Positions 1 to 8,726 of a stretch of DNA of 18,621 nt are shown here, one piece after another. The notes below the pieces were generated by a model. It did not search any database and was not told the origin of the DNA. It worked only from the letters and a program-made list of their open reading frames with translations. Origin of the DNA: an uncultured Dechloromonas sp. (GTDB lineage Bacteria > Pseudomonadota > Gammaproteobacteria > Burkholderiales > Rhodocyclaceae); NCBI GenBank assembly GCA_946477505.1, contig CAMKYP010000019.1:1-18621 (forward strand), in the 5' to 3' direction. The translations under genes were made by a program, and so were the position numbers. Each line of letters starts with the position of its first letter. Position 1 is the first letter of the stretch.

Positions 1-25
1 AAACGGGTAGCATGAAACCCATCCG

Positions 26-1864
26 TTGGCAGACGAAAAACCGAGGGAAGCTCAGAGCACAGTGCGCCTGGTACATGCTGATGGTCGCCATATCGCTGCC
101 AGAGTGAGGCTTGTCTCCGACGCTTCTGATCATCCCAAAATGATAATTCATTGGATTGTTCGACCGTTGGTTGACGACAGCATCCATTCCTCAAGTCTGG
201 AAAGTGAGTACGTTGACCCACTTAACGAAGGATTGTTCGTCACAGATTTGGCTGGCAGTGTCGTTACGGTTAATGCAACTTTCTGCAGAATTACTGGTTA
301 TGAGCCATCCGATGTTCTCGGGCTACATTTGCTCGAAATGAATTCCACTGTGCAGGGAGATGGCGTTCTAGAAGGCGTGTGGGGGCAGCTTCCGGCTACC
401 GGGGGGTGGCAAGGCGAGGTTGTGGGCCGCCGGAAAAATGGAGAGGTTTTTCCGGAGTGGCTCTCGATAAATGCGGTACGTGGCAATGACGGGGATGTGG
501 TCGGCTATTTTGGAATATTTCACGATCTATCTGGCTTACAAGAGTCGGAGCAATGCCTGTCTCGAATGGCTTATTACGACGTACTGACAGGTTTGCCCAA
601 TCGACATTTGTTCAATGACCGTTTGCGCATGGCGCTGAGCAACGTCAGGCGAAGTGGAAAGCGGATGGGGCTCTTCTTTATTGACCTTGACCGTTTCAAG
701 CAAATTAACGATAGCCTTGGGCATGGTGTAGGCGATGAGCTTTTAATTTCCGTTGCCCAACGAATCAAGAGCGTGATTCGGGAGGTCGATACAGTCGCCC
801 GCCTTGGGGGGGATGAGTTTTCCGTGATTCTCCCAAATTTGAAGGATCGGCAGGATGCAGCACTGGTGGCTAGCAAAATATTGGAGGCTTGCCAGCCGGC
901 GATCCATATCGGATCTCACCATTTGCTCTCGTCGCCATCAATCGGGATAGCACTGTTTCCGGAGAATGGCGACGACGAATCAAGCCTGTTGCGGCGAGCT
1001 GATTTGGCGATGTACAGAGCAAAGGCCGAAGGGGGAAATACTTACCGATTTTTTGAACAAGGTGACGAGGGCGATGCAGATAGCCTGACGCTCGAAACGG
1101 CATTTCGTGCCGCTTTGAAGCGTGATGAACTCTATTTGGTCTATCAGCCTCAGATGGCAGCAGATTGTACAGAGATCGTCGGCGTTGAAGCTTTGATGCG
1201 CTGGAGACATCCTGAATTTGGAGAGGTTTCGCCAAATGTCTTTATTCCGATTGCGGAATGGACCGGCGCGATCACGGAAATCGGACACTGGGTGATCCGC
1301 GCCGCCTGCAGGCAGATGGCTGAATGGCGTGATGCCGGCATCCCAATTCATCGGGTTGCTGTAAACATCTCTCCTCGGCAGCTGCGAGCCCAAAATTTTT
1401 CGAAAATCGTGATTGATGAACTGCTTGCTTCCGGTCTGCCTGGATCGGCACTTGAGCTTGAAATTACAGAAAGCGAGCTCATGCTTTATCCTGAGATAAC
1501 ACTTAACAAACTGGCTGAGTTACGTTCGTATGGAATCTCAATAGCCGTCGATGATTTCGGCACCGGCTATTCAAATTTGGCCAGATTACGCGCTTTGCCA
1601 ATTGACCGAATCAAGATTGATCGGTCATTCGTTCTGGATATTGAAGCCGACGTCAATGCCCAGGCGATCAGTTCATGCATTGTGACGCTAGCCAAGGCGA
1701 TGAATCTCGAAGTAGTCGCGGAAGGCGTCGAAACCCATGGTCAATTGGAGCAGTTGGTACATCAAGGCTGTGACTTGATCCAAGGATATTTGTTCGGACG
1801 CCCAATGACGCCGGAAGTTTTGAACACTTGGTTCCACGAAGACGGAGCCGAGACGCAGCGATGA
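26..1864 (+). CDS. PAS-GGDEF-EAL cyclic-di-GMP turnover protein (N-terminus uncertain)
   Basis: Bifunctional-type c-di-GMP enzyme of 612 aa as drawn. Residues about 13-50 look like the back half of a PAS/PAC domain, 60-170 form a complete PAS domain, 180-345 a GGDEF domain and 355-605 an EAL domain. The cyclase signature GGDEF is at 261-265, with an inhibitory-site pattern R252-x-x-D255 five residues before it. The EAL domain keeps E388-A-L, N447, E479, D509-D510, K530, E566 and Q586, so both activities look intact; which one dominates cannot be told from sequence. No membrane segment is seen, so it is probably cytosolic. The start drawn is TTG at 26; GTG at 62 is an alternative. An in-frame TAG at 8-10 blocks extension, leaving the first PAS half missing. 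The stop overlaps the next gene by ATGA, so it is the first visible gene of a signalling operon. Confidence 0.9.
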   Translation: MADEKPREAQSTVRLVHADGRHIAARVRLVSDASDHPKMIIHWIVRPLVDDSIHSSSLESEYVDPLNEGLFVTDLAGSVVTVNATFCRITGYEPSDVLGLHLLEMNSTVQGDGVLEGVWGQLPATGGWQGEVVGRRKNGEVFPEWLSINAVRGNDGDVVGYFGIFHDLSGLQESEQCLSRMAYYDVLTGLPNRHLFNDRLRMALSNVRRSGKRMGLFFIDLDRFKQINDSLGHGVGDELLISVAQRIKSVIREVDTVARLGGDEFSVILPNLKDRQDAALVASKILEACQPAIHIGSHHLLSSPSIGIALFPENGDDESSLLRRADLAMYRAKAEGGNTYRFFEQGDEGDADSLTLETAFRAALKRDELYLVYQPQMAADCTEIVGVEALMRWRHPEFGEVSPNVFIPIAEWTGAITEIGHWVIRAACRQMAEWRDAGIPIHRVAVNISPRQLRAQNFSKIVIDELLASGLPGSALELEITESELMLYPEITLNKLAELRSYGISIAVDDFGTGYSNLARLRALPIDRIKIDRSFVLDIEADVNAQAISSCIVTLAKAMNLEVVAEGVETHGQLEQLVHQGCDLIQGYLFGRPMTPEVLNTWFHEDGAETQR

Positions 1865-3051
1865 TCCCCGAACGAAGACGAGTACTTGGTTGGTTTGGGG
1901 CAGCTTTTCTGGCTCAGCCTGTCTATGGAACTGCATTCGCTACCTCGCCAAAGCCACTTTTCATTGCCGTGAATGCGGAATTTGGGCAGCCAAAGAGTCA
2001 GGCTGCTCAAAGTATCGAAAAAGGGGTTTCGGTCGCCGTAGCGGAGATTAATGAAAAGGGCGGCGTACTGGGGAGACCACTTCAGGTCTTGCGACGCGAT
2101 GATCGAGGTCTTCCTGCGAGGGCTGTCAGCAATATTAGAGAGTTGGCGGCTGATCCTGATATTTTGGCCGTCTTGTGTGGTCGATACTCGCCTGTTGCCC
2201 TGGATTCGGTACCTGTAGTCAACGAACTGGGGATGGTCTATCTCGTTCCCTGGGCGGCGGCGGACCCCATTGCCAACAACGGGCATCAGCCGAATTTTGT
2301 CTTTCGTCTTTCCATGAAGGATAGCTGGGCAGTTGATGCGATGCTTGGCCATGCTCGCCAGCGACGCATGCGACGGTTGACCGTATTGCTGCCAAATACG
2401 GCTTGGGGGCGAAGTAACTTGGCTGCAATCGAGGCTCAAGTCAAGAAATCGCCTGGAATTACATTCGAAATTGTTTGGCATAACTGGGGAGATACCGATT
2501 TCTCCACGCTTTCACTGCGTATACGTGAGCATCGAAGCGATGGATTGCTCATGGTTGCCAACGAATCAGAGGGGCAGCATATCCTCTCTGCAGTTGCGGC
2601 GATGCATCCGGCGGATCGACCGCCAATAATTGCCCATTGGGGGATTACTGCTGCTGATTTTAATCAAATGACAGATGGGCTCGCTCATCAGCTCGATCTG
2701 GTGACTGTGCAGACGTTTTCCTTTGTTGATAAAAAGAATGGACGCCGCGCCAGCGTACTGGAATCTGCCAATCGAATCTTGAACGAAGATGTGCGTCGAT
2801 TACCGGCACAGGTCGGATTTGCCCATGCTTATGATTTGACCTACCTTTTGATTCAGGCGGTTAAGCAAGCAGGCAGCACGGATCGGAATCAAATTCGTCA
2901 GGCTTTGGAGAGACTGGGTGCATATCAGGGACTTGTCCGGAACTACCAACGTCCATTTTCCGAAGCCAATCACGAAGGCTTGAGTCGCGAACAAGTGTTT
3001 GTAGCCAGATTTGCGAGCGATGGAAGCCTGTTTCGCGAGGGCTCCCGTTGA
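1861..3051 (+). CDS. Periplasmic binding protein, branched-chain amino acid type (Peripla_BP_6-like), probable sensory partner
   Basis: A 396-aa type I periplasmic binding protein. The ATG at 1861 overlaps the previous stop as ATGA, which suggests translational coupling; a GTG at 1828 would extend it by 11 residues but is less likely. The N-terminus has an ERRRVLGWFG stretch followed by a hydrophobic core ending near AFA, resembling a Tat-type signal peptide. The mature part starts with an IAVNAEFGQ strand and carries the usual pattern of this family: an EINEKGGVLGRPL segment, then LAVLCGRYSP and a GWGRSNL-like hinge region (TAWGRSNL). No ABC permease or ATPase genes lie nearby; instead the next gene is a membrane sensor kinase starting 1 bp later. 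I infer that it delivers a ligand signal to that kinase rather than feeding a transporter. The ligand is unknown. Confidence 0.85.
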   Translation: MIPERRRVLGWFGAAFLAQPVYGTAFATSPKPLFIAVNAEFGQPKSQAAQSIEKGVSVAVAEINEKGGVLGRPLQVLRRDDRGLPARAVSNIRELAADPDILAVLCGRYSPVALDSVPVVNELGMVYLVPWAAADPIANNGHQPNFVFRLSMKDSWAVDAMLGHARQRRMRRLTVLLPNTAWGRSNLAAIEAQVKKSPGITFEIVWHNWGDTDFSTLSLRIREHRSDGLLMVANESEGQHILSAVAAMHPADRPPIIAHWGITAADFNQMTDGLAHQLDLVTVQTFSFVDKKNGRRASVLESANRILNEDVRRLPAQVGFAHAYDLTYLLIQAVKQAGSTDRNQIRQALERLGAYQGLVRNYQRPFSEANHEGLSREQVFVARFASDGSLFREGSR

Positions 3052-3052
3052 G

Positions 3053-6000
3053 ATGAATGCAATCACCCGTTCACGGTTCGGGTTTTACCAGAATGCTTCT
3101 CTTCGTCGCAAAATTGCGTTGGTGATGGGCCTTGGCGGGTTGCTCGTAACCATTGTCATGGTGGGTATCGCGTATACGTGGAGTCAGCAACTTATCCTTG
3201 CCAACGTTAATTCAATCCAGAAACTGCTTGTCCATCAAGAAGCCCGCGATATCGAACTTCGGATTGAGTCAGCGGTAGCATTGGCCAAGTCGTTAGCTAG
3301 CAACACCGTTACCGCGAATGCGCTGGGGGATAGCCAAAGCCGGTCAAATTATCTAAAGCCATTATTTGCAGGGCAAAAATTGCCCTTTGGCAAGGCCGAA
3401 ATATTTTTGACAGATTTCCAAGGGGATATCGTCGTTTCCAGCGGTGCCGCTGGTGAAAATGGAGATCAGTCACAATATGTCTCGCTGGCCCGCCGGACAA
3501 TCAATCAAGGGCAGTCTGTGGCCCAACTTGTTTATCAGGAAAATGGAGAAATCCCAATTTTTCTGGTCACATTTCCGGTGGTTTATCGGCTGACTGGACA
3601 AACTGAAGGGGTTCTATTTCTAAGGATTCCGTTAGCAAGCCTTGTGGAGGGCCGAAAGGCTTCACCGCATCAGTTAGGACTGCTCAGCGGTGATCATCAA
3701 TTTCTTGCAGGTGCAATCGGTGGAGTGGACCTGCTTCAAACGTCCGAGGCATTGGAGCTACCCGATCCGATGCATAACCTGGATGTGAATGTTGTGATCG
3801 CTCAGGAGCGAGGTGTTGCTCTACGTGATCTCGACATGCTGGTCCTAGTCTTTCTCGTTGCCGGTACTTTCCTGTTGATGGGAATCGTCGTGATATCTCG
3901 GATGGCGGCAAGGTTCCTGAGTCGTCCCCTGATCGATCTGACCTTGGCTGTATCTACCGTAATAGATCACGGACTTTCCAAGCCCATATTAGATATTCAG
4001 CGGCAGGATGAGTTTGGAGTTTTGGCACGAAGTTTTCAGGAAATGCTGAGCCGCCTCTCTGACTCCTATGCGTCACTCGAACAGAAGGTTCAGGAGCGAA
4101 CTCTTGCGCTCCAGACGTCAGAGCAAAGATTTTCCAGCATTCTGGCTGCAATGCTTGACATGGTTTGGTCTCTTAGTCCCGACGGCAGGCGGCTCATATA
4201 TGTCAGTCCGTCAGTCTCGGCTGTGACCGGTATTCCTCCAGAGAGCTTGCGTGAAACGCTGGCCCCTTTTTTTGCCGCTATCCATCTTGAAGATCTGGGG
4301 CTGGTCAAAACCGCGTTTGCTTCTCTGGTGGAATCTGGAAAAAACGTTGATGTCGAGTTTCGCTTTTACCATCCCTCCCTTGGGCTTCGCTATTTTTGCG
4401 CTCGTGCCCACCCTGTTGTAGATGCTGCAGGAAACGTCATCAGATTGGATGGAATACTGACTGACATTACGCGGCGTGCGGAATCGGAAGCTAATTTACG
4501 CACCCGTGAACTATATCTGAGAGCCATACTCGACAATTTTCCCTTCCTTATTTGGCTTAAGGATCAAGAAAGTAGGTTTCTTGCTGTAAATGCAGAATTT
4601 GCCAAAGCGTGCGGGGCTGTTTCTCCAAATGAAGTTCGCGGTTTGACAGACTTGGATGTTTGGCCTGCCGAGTTGGCGGAACGGTACCGTGAGGATGATC
4701 GTCAGGTAATTGCTGGCAAGGTAGAAAAGAATGTCGAAGAGCCTTGTGAGCTTGGTCAGGGGCTTGGTTGGATTGAAACGTTCAAGAAACCAGTGATTTC
4801 TCCTGATGGAAAAGTGCTGGGTACAGTTGGCTATGCCCGGGATATCACTTCACGGAAGCAGTTAGAACGCCAACTAGCAGAAAATGAGGAGCGCTGGGAA
4901 CTCGCTATTTCCGGGGCGAACGATGGAATCTGGGACTGGAATCTGGAGACCGGTTCCGTCTATTTTTCTGATCGCTGGAAATTGATGCTCGGCTACCAGC
5001 CAGAAGAGATTCAGAACCGATACCTCGAATGGGAATCGCGAATATACACAAAAGATCTCGATAGAGTTCAAGAAGCCATTCAAAAACATCTGGAAAATTT
5101 TTCTGATATTTATCAAGTTGACTATCGCATTCGCTGTAAAGATGGTGAATATCGTTGGGTATTGGCGCGTGGTAAGGCTATTCGGAATAAAGATGGAGTG
5201 CCTACTCGTTTTGTGGGCTCTCATTCAGATATTCATGAGCGCGTTGTGGCCGAGCATAAACTACGCCTTCGGACTGCGCAACTCAATTCCATATTCGCTT
5301 TGAGTCCAGATGGATTCGTTGCTTTTGGTGAAGAAGAGACAATTGAATATATCAGTGATGCTTTTGCAGAATTGACTGGCTTGTCAAACGATGATGTTTT
5401 TGGCAAATCCGAGAATGAACTGATTGATGTTTTGGCGCAGCAGTGCATAGCCGATAACAGGCTGAATCAGCATACTTTGGCGGTGTTACGCTCTTGCGAT
5501 ACCTTGGATAACGATGTCGAGGAAATCAACAAATTACTACTTGAGGTATTACACCCCCGGTTTAGGATCATCGAAGTGGGGCGCCGATATAGCTCTGGAT
5601 CTGTGGTTTCAAAAATCTACTATTTCAGAGATGCCACTAGAGAAACCGAGGTTGACCGATTGAAAAGCGAGTTTCTTTCAATGGCTGCCCATGAACTTCG
5701 GACACCTATGGTCAGCATTTATGGATTTTCGGAGTTGTTGTTGAACAGTACCGACTTTGATTCGGAAACAATGCGTGAATTAATTAACACAATTCATCGC
5801 CAATCAATTCAAATGTCGTCAATAATTAACGAATTACTTGATCTGGCAAGAATTGAAGAAAGACGCGGTCTTGATTTTGAGATAGAACCGCTTGATTTGA
5901 ATATTTTGATTGCTGAACTTATTGAAGTATTTGAGTTACAGGGTGATGGTCGTATTCAGTTTCGTAACCTATTGGATCAGCCGACGGAGGTGATTGGAGA

Positions 6001-6379
6001 CCACAGGAAAATTTCCCAAGCAATTGCAAATATATTATCCAATGCATTCAAATACTCGCCATCTGGCGAGGGGGTTTCTGTCACTCTGAGTCAAAGCTCT
6101 CGTAGCGATCATGATGGGTATTTAATTGATGTTCGCGATCATGGGATTGGAATGAGTGATGAAACGATAGCAAGGGTCTGTGAGCGATTTTTCCGGGTAG
6201 ATAGTTCCGGAAACATTCCAGGTGCCGGGCTCGGTATGAGCATCGTCAAGGAAATTATGGATCTACATGGCGGGGCTATCAGCATAGTTAGTTCTCTTGG
6301 CATTGGCTCAACGGTTTCAGTTTGGCTACCAAGAAAAGCTGTTAATAAGAGAAATCCTGCATTTCCGCAAGGGGTTTGA
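3053..6379 (+). CDS. Membrane multi-PAS sensor histidine kinase
   Basis: A 1108-aa sensor kinase from ATG 3053, 1 bp after the binding-protein stop; an upstream in-frame start at 3011 would overlap that gene. Order: transmembrane segment about 20-42, periplasmic sensor about 45-258, second transmembrane segment about 261-283, HAMP about 284-340, a short coiled coil, then PAS-like domains about 358-475, 485-602, 612-735 and 744-862. HisKA follows with the phospho-acceptor H880 in AAHELRTP. The HATPase has N993/N997 in the N box, D1029 in DHGIGM and GAGLGMSIV near 1057. There is no receiver domain at the C-terminus, so phosphate should go to separate regulators, and two single-domain receivers follow directly. 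The external domain is the natural site to read the periplasmic binding protein encoded just before it. Codon use is more AT-rich than in the cas and transporter genes. Confidence 0.93.
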   Translation: MNAITRSRFGFYQNASLRRKIALVMGLGGLLVTIVMVGIAYTWSQQLILANVNSIQKLLVHQEARDIELRIESAVALAKSLASNTVTANALGDSQSRSNYLKPLFAGQKLPFGKAEIFLTDFQGDIVVSSGAAGENGDQSQYVSLARRTINQGQSVAQLVYQENGEIPIFLVTFPVVYRLTGQTEGVLFLRIPLASLVEGRKASPHQLGLLSGDHQFLAGAIGGVDLLQTSEALELPDPMHNLDVNVVIAQERGVALRDLDMLVLVFLVAGTFLLMGIVVISRMAARFLSRPLIDLTLAVSTVIDHGLSKPILDIQRQDEFGVLARSFQEMLSRLSDSYASLEQKVQERTLALQTSEQRFSSILAAMLDMVWSLSPDGRRLIYVSPSVSAVTGIPPESLRETLAPFFAAIHLEDLGLVKTAFASLVESGKNVDVEFRFYHPSLGLRYFCARAHPVVDAAGNVIRLDGILTDITRRAESEANLRTRELYLRAILDNFPFLIWLKDQESRFLAVNAEFAKACGAVSPNEVRGLTDLDVWPAELAERYREDDRQVIAGKVEKNVEEPCELGQGLGWIETFKKPVISPDGKVLGTVGYARDITSRKQLERQLAENEERWELAISGANDGIWDWNLETGSVYFSDRWKLMLGYQPEEIQNRYLEWESRIYTKDLDRVQEAIQKHLENFSDIYQVDYRIRCKDGEYRWVLARGKAIRNKDGVPTRFVGSHSDIHERVVAEHKLRLRTAQLNSIFALSPDGFVAFGEEETIEYISDAFAELTGLSNDDVFGKSENELIDVLAQQCIADNRLNQHTLAVLRSCDTLDNDVEEINKLLLEVLHPRFRIIEVGRRYSSGSVVSKIYYFRDATRETEVDRLKSEFLSMAAHELRTPMVSIYGFSELLLNSTDFDSETMRELINTIHRQSIQMSSIINELLDLARIEERRGLDFEIEPLDLNILIAELIEVFELQGDGRIQFRNLLDQPTEVIGDHRKISQAIANILSNAFKYSPSGEGVSVTLSQSSRSDHDGYLIDVRDHGIGMSDETIARVCERFFRVDSSGNIPGAGLGMSIVKEIMDLHGGAISIVSSLGIGSTVSVWLPRKAVNKRNPAFPQGV

Positions 6380-6389
6380 TAAAAAACCG

Positions 6390-6764
6390 ATGGCAAAAAA
6401 TAAGAAAATTCTTGTTATTGATGATCGAAGGGAGGTGAGATTGTTAATCTCAACTGCCTTACGACATTCGCCGTTTGATGTGATTGAGGCTTCTTGCGGC
6501 GAGGATGCTCTAGCTATTCTTGAGGCAGCGCTCCCTGATCTTATATTTCTTGATATTGTAATGCCGGGAAAAATGAATGGGCTGGCTGTTTGTCGAAGGA
6601 TCAAGGGGAATATTGATTGGGCGATAATCCCGATTGTAATTATGACGACATTGGGACAGGCATCAGATAGGGAAGATGCTTTTTTGGCGGGCGCTGATGC
6701 ATATATTATCAAGCCATTTTCCATTGAAAATTTACAGCAGATTATCAGGCAATTTCTAGGTTAG
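6390..6764 (+). CDS. Single-domain response regulator (receiver only)
   Basis: A 124-aa CheY-like receiver with no output domain. The start ATG 6390 (MAKNKK) is chosen because the receiver fold begins there; the open frame runs further upstream into the kinase gene without matching the family. The acidic pair is D11-D12, the phospho-acceptor D55 in FLDIVMPG, the switch threonine in the MTT stretch near 86-87, and the conserved lysine K108 in YIIKPF. It begins 10 bp after the kinase stop, so it is the probable first phosphate acceptor of that kinase. Without an output domain it should act by protein contact or as a relay, perhaps to the c-di-GMP enzymes encoded on either side. Confidence 0.92.
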   Translation: MAKNKKILVIDDRREVRLLISTALRHSPFDVIEASCGEDALAILEAALPDLIFLDIVMPGKMNGLAVCRRIKGNIDWAIIPIVIMTTLGQASDREDAFLAGADAYIIKPFSIENLQQIIRQFLG

Positions 6765-6789
6765 AAAAATCTGTCACCTTGTTTTTCTC

Positions 6790-6795
6790 AGGAGG
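6790..6795 (+). promoter_or_regulatory. Strong Shine-Dalgarno site deciding a GTG start
   Basis: AGGAGG lies 4 nt before GTG 6800. It is the best ribosome site in this operon and argues for the GTG start of the second receiver gene rather than the TTG at 6779. Confidence 0.7.
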
Positions 6796-6799
6796 TATT

Positions 6800-7225
6800 G
6801 TGAAATCATCCGCTAATATCTGCTTTACTAAATCAAAAAGAGAAAATTCAGTCTCGGGTCTCAGAAAGAAAGTTCTTGTTGTTGATGATCAAAGTGAAAT
6901 TCGACATCTTTACGACATTATCCTGCGATATGACTTCGAGGTGGATGAAGCGTCCAATGCAATTATGGCGCTTGAGAAAATAATCGTAGATAGTCCATGC
7001 TGCGTGCTGCTTGATATACGAATGCCGGGGAGAATAAGCGGGCTGGATTTGTGTCGGCACATCAAGGACAACGCTAGTTTTCGCCAAACAAAAATTGTTA
7101 TTATTACCGGCTCTAATCAGGAGTTCGATCGATCGATGGCGAATGATTTTGGTGCGGATGGCTATTTTGAGAAACCGGTTAGCCCAAACGAACTGGTCGA
7201 ATTCCTTAGACACATCTTGGTATAA
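6800..7225 (+). CDS. Second single-domain response regulator with N-terminal extension
   Basis: A 141-aa receiver protein starting at GTG 6800 behind AGGAGG. The first 22 or so residues are a basic, probably unstructured tail. The receiver then begins at KKVLVVDD with the acidic pair D29-D30, phospho-acceptor D72 in LLDIRMPG, switch T103 in IITGS and lysine K125 in FEKP. There is no output domain. It shares the receiver fold with the preceding gene but differs a lot in sequence, so it is an old paralogue rather than a recent copy. It ends 2 bp before the HD-GYP gene. I infer it takes phosphate from the multi-PAS kinase and controls the adjacent HD-GYP enzyme in trans, in place of the fused receiver that many HD-GYP proteins carry. 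Confidence 0.9.
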   Translation: MKSSANICFTKSKRENSVSGLRKKVLVVDDQSEIRHLYDIILRYDFEVDEASNAIMALEKIIVDSPCCVLLDIRMPGRISGLDLCRHIKDNASFRQTKIVIITGSNQEFDRSMANDFGADGYFEKPVSPNELVEFLRHILV

Positions 7226-7227
7226 AA

Positions 7228-8346
7228 ATGACTGTTTCACATTTAAACAGCCTGTTGACCGGTCGGCTAATGAGAATGAAATTCAAAGAAGGGCAGCGAT
7301 TGCCTTTTGATGTTTTTGATCGGAAGGGAAGGCTCTTGCTTCTCCGGGGGGGCTTGATCAAGGACAGTGTCATGGTTGAGGAATTGGTTCAAAATGGACG
7401 GGCTAGAGAGTGTGATACAAGCCGTGTATCTGTTTTTGAGGGAATGGCACGCTTGGTCACCAGGTTGAGAACAATCTTTGACGATGTTCGGTGCGAAAGT
7501 GTCAATGGCATCTTGAGTCGTCGTGTTGGGTTTTTGGCAGAGGATCTTATCGACCTTGTTGATAGGGATCCGGATGCTGCATTTGCCAGTATTCACCTCA
7601 ATCTTCATCACGGCTACATTGTTTTGCACTCAATGATGGCTGGCGTGGTTGCGTATAGGTTGGCGTTAGCCAGTAGCTTCGGTTTGAAAGAGCGCATAGC
7701 GCTGGTTTGTGCTGCGCTGACTCATGATCTGGGCCTTCTCAGGATTGAGGATCTTGTCAGTGGCTCTGAGAGTCTGGATTCGCAACAACGGAAAATTGTT
7801 AAGCAGCATGTTGAAAACAGTATTCAGATATTGATTCGGTATGGCATCGACGATCCCTTCTGGCTAACGGCAGTTCGCGATCATCATGAGTTTTTGGATG
7901 GTAGCGGATACACCGGGAAGGTCGGTGATGACTTGTCTGTTGAGGCTCGCATCATGGCTCTGGCTGATTCGTATAGTGCAATGCTACGTCCTCGCCCGTA
8001 TAGGGAACGCGTATTTGCGAGTCATGCGCTGGAAGATCTCTATGCAAATCATCTTGATCGATATGACGCTCCTTTGCTTGAGTCGCTGATTTGGGATTTC
8101 GGATTTCAGCCGCCAGGGAGTGTCTTGCGACTGTTCAATCGGGAAATGGCCGTGGCAGTCAGAAATACTCCCGGTATCCTTGACCGTCCGGTTGTCGCTT
8201 CACTGACTGATGCGCAGGGCAGGCCATATGGTGAACCTGTCTTCAGGGATGCCAATGATCCTAAGTACGGTGTTTGCGAGGTACTGGATCCAGCGATGTA
8301 TGCCCGAGCCGGGCATTTGATTGAGCGCTGTTGGAATATCAACTGA
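7228..8346 (+). CDS. HD-GYP-type c-di-GMP phosphodiesterase (GYT variant)
   Basis: A 372-aa protein. Residues about 15-65 form the small N-terminal module often seen before HD-GYP domains (DVFDRKGRLLLLRGG). The HD-GYP domain covers about 125-300 with the expected metal ligands: H134, H166-D167, H194, H219-H220 and D247. The second signature reads HHEFLDGSGYTG, so the GYP proline is threonine here. All metal-binding positions remain, so hydrolysis of c-di-GMP is plausible, but the altered loop may change substrate handling or partner binding. The C-terminal 70 residues are not recognised. The gene starts 2 bp after the second receiver and closes the operon. No convincing intrinsic terminator follows it; an IS remnant begins 75 bp downstream. 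Confidence 0.88.
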   Translation: MTVSHLNSLLTGRLMRMKFKEGQRLPFDVFDRKGRLLLLRGGLIKDSVMVEELVQNGRARECDTSRVSVFEGMARLVTRLRTIFDDVRCESVNGILSRRVGFLAEDLIDLVDRDPDAAFASIHLNLHHGYIVLHSMMAGVVAYRLALASSFGLKERIALVCAALTHDLGLLRIEDLVSGSESLDSQQRKIVKQHVENSIQILIRYGIDDPFWLTAVRDHHEFLDGSGYTGKVGDDLSVEARIMALADSYSAMLRPRPYRERVFASHALEDLYANHLDRYDAPLLESLIWDFGFQPPGSVLRLFNREMAVAVRNTPGILDRPVVASLTDAQGRPYGEPVFRDANDPKYGVCEVLDPAMYARAGHLIERCWNIN

Positions 8347-8420
8347 TTATTCAATTCAGTGTGGCTCTAGATGCGTCGGATCCACGAAAACGGCACCTTG
8401 CTTACGGGTAAATATTATTT

Positions 8421-8437
8421 AGTCCGTCCTGAACAAC
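8421..8437 (+). repeat. Left terminal inverted repeat of the IS5-like remnant
   Basis: AGTCCGTCCTGAACAAC, which pairs with the right end at 8727-8743 with two mismatches. Confidence 0.65.
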
Positions 8438-8465
8438 GTACAACCCGATGATTTAATGGGAAATA

Positions 8466-8493
8466 CGGCAAATTCATGGCCATGAATTTGCCG
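8466..8493. repeat. Perfect 28-bp palindrome
   Basis: The two 14-nt halves CGGCAAATTCATGG and CCATGAATTTGCCG are exact reverse complements with no spacer. It lies inside the IS5-like remnant. It could form a cruciform or be a protein site; no T-run follows, so it is not a standard terminator. Confidence 0.9.
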
Positions 8494-8544
8494 GAAATCG
8501 GATAATAATGCCTTGATTCCTTGCAAATTTTTTGTGAGCTTTCG

Positions 8545-8721
8545 ATGGGTTCAAAAGGCAAACACGCCTTGCATGCCGTGCTTTGCGGTGCCGGGCACAA
8601 TCTCAGAATGATTCTGAGAGCCATCCGGCTTTTTTACGTCTGGATACTGTATGTCTCCATGTCCAACACCAATCGTCGGCAATCACCCTATCCGGAATTT
8701 CGTTACTTCGCCGTGCTTTGA
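8545..8721 (+). pseudogene. IS5-family transposase, C-terminal fragment
   Basis: About 58 codons remain, containing GKHALHAVLCGAGHNLRMILRA split here as GKHALHAVLCG and AGHNLRMILRA. This resembles the conserved C-terminal helix region of IS5-type DDE transposases. The DDE core is absent upstream, where there is only non-coding DNA and a palindrome. The stop codon lies 6 bp before the right inverted repeat, as expected for a transposase end. It cannot be active. Confidence 0.6.
8601..8619. repeat. 19-bp palindrome
   Basis: TCTCAGAAT-G-ATTCTGAGA, perfect around a single central base. It falls within the transposase fragment, so it may be partly coding coincidence. Confidence 0.75.
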
Positions 8722-8726
8722 AATGA

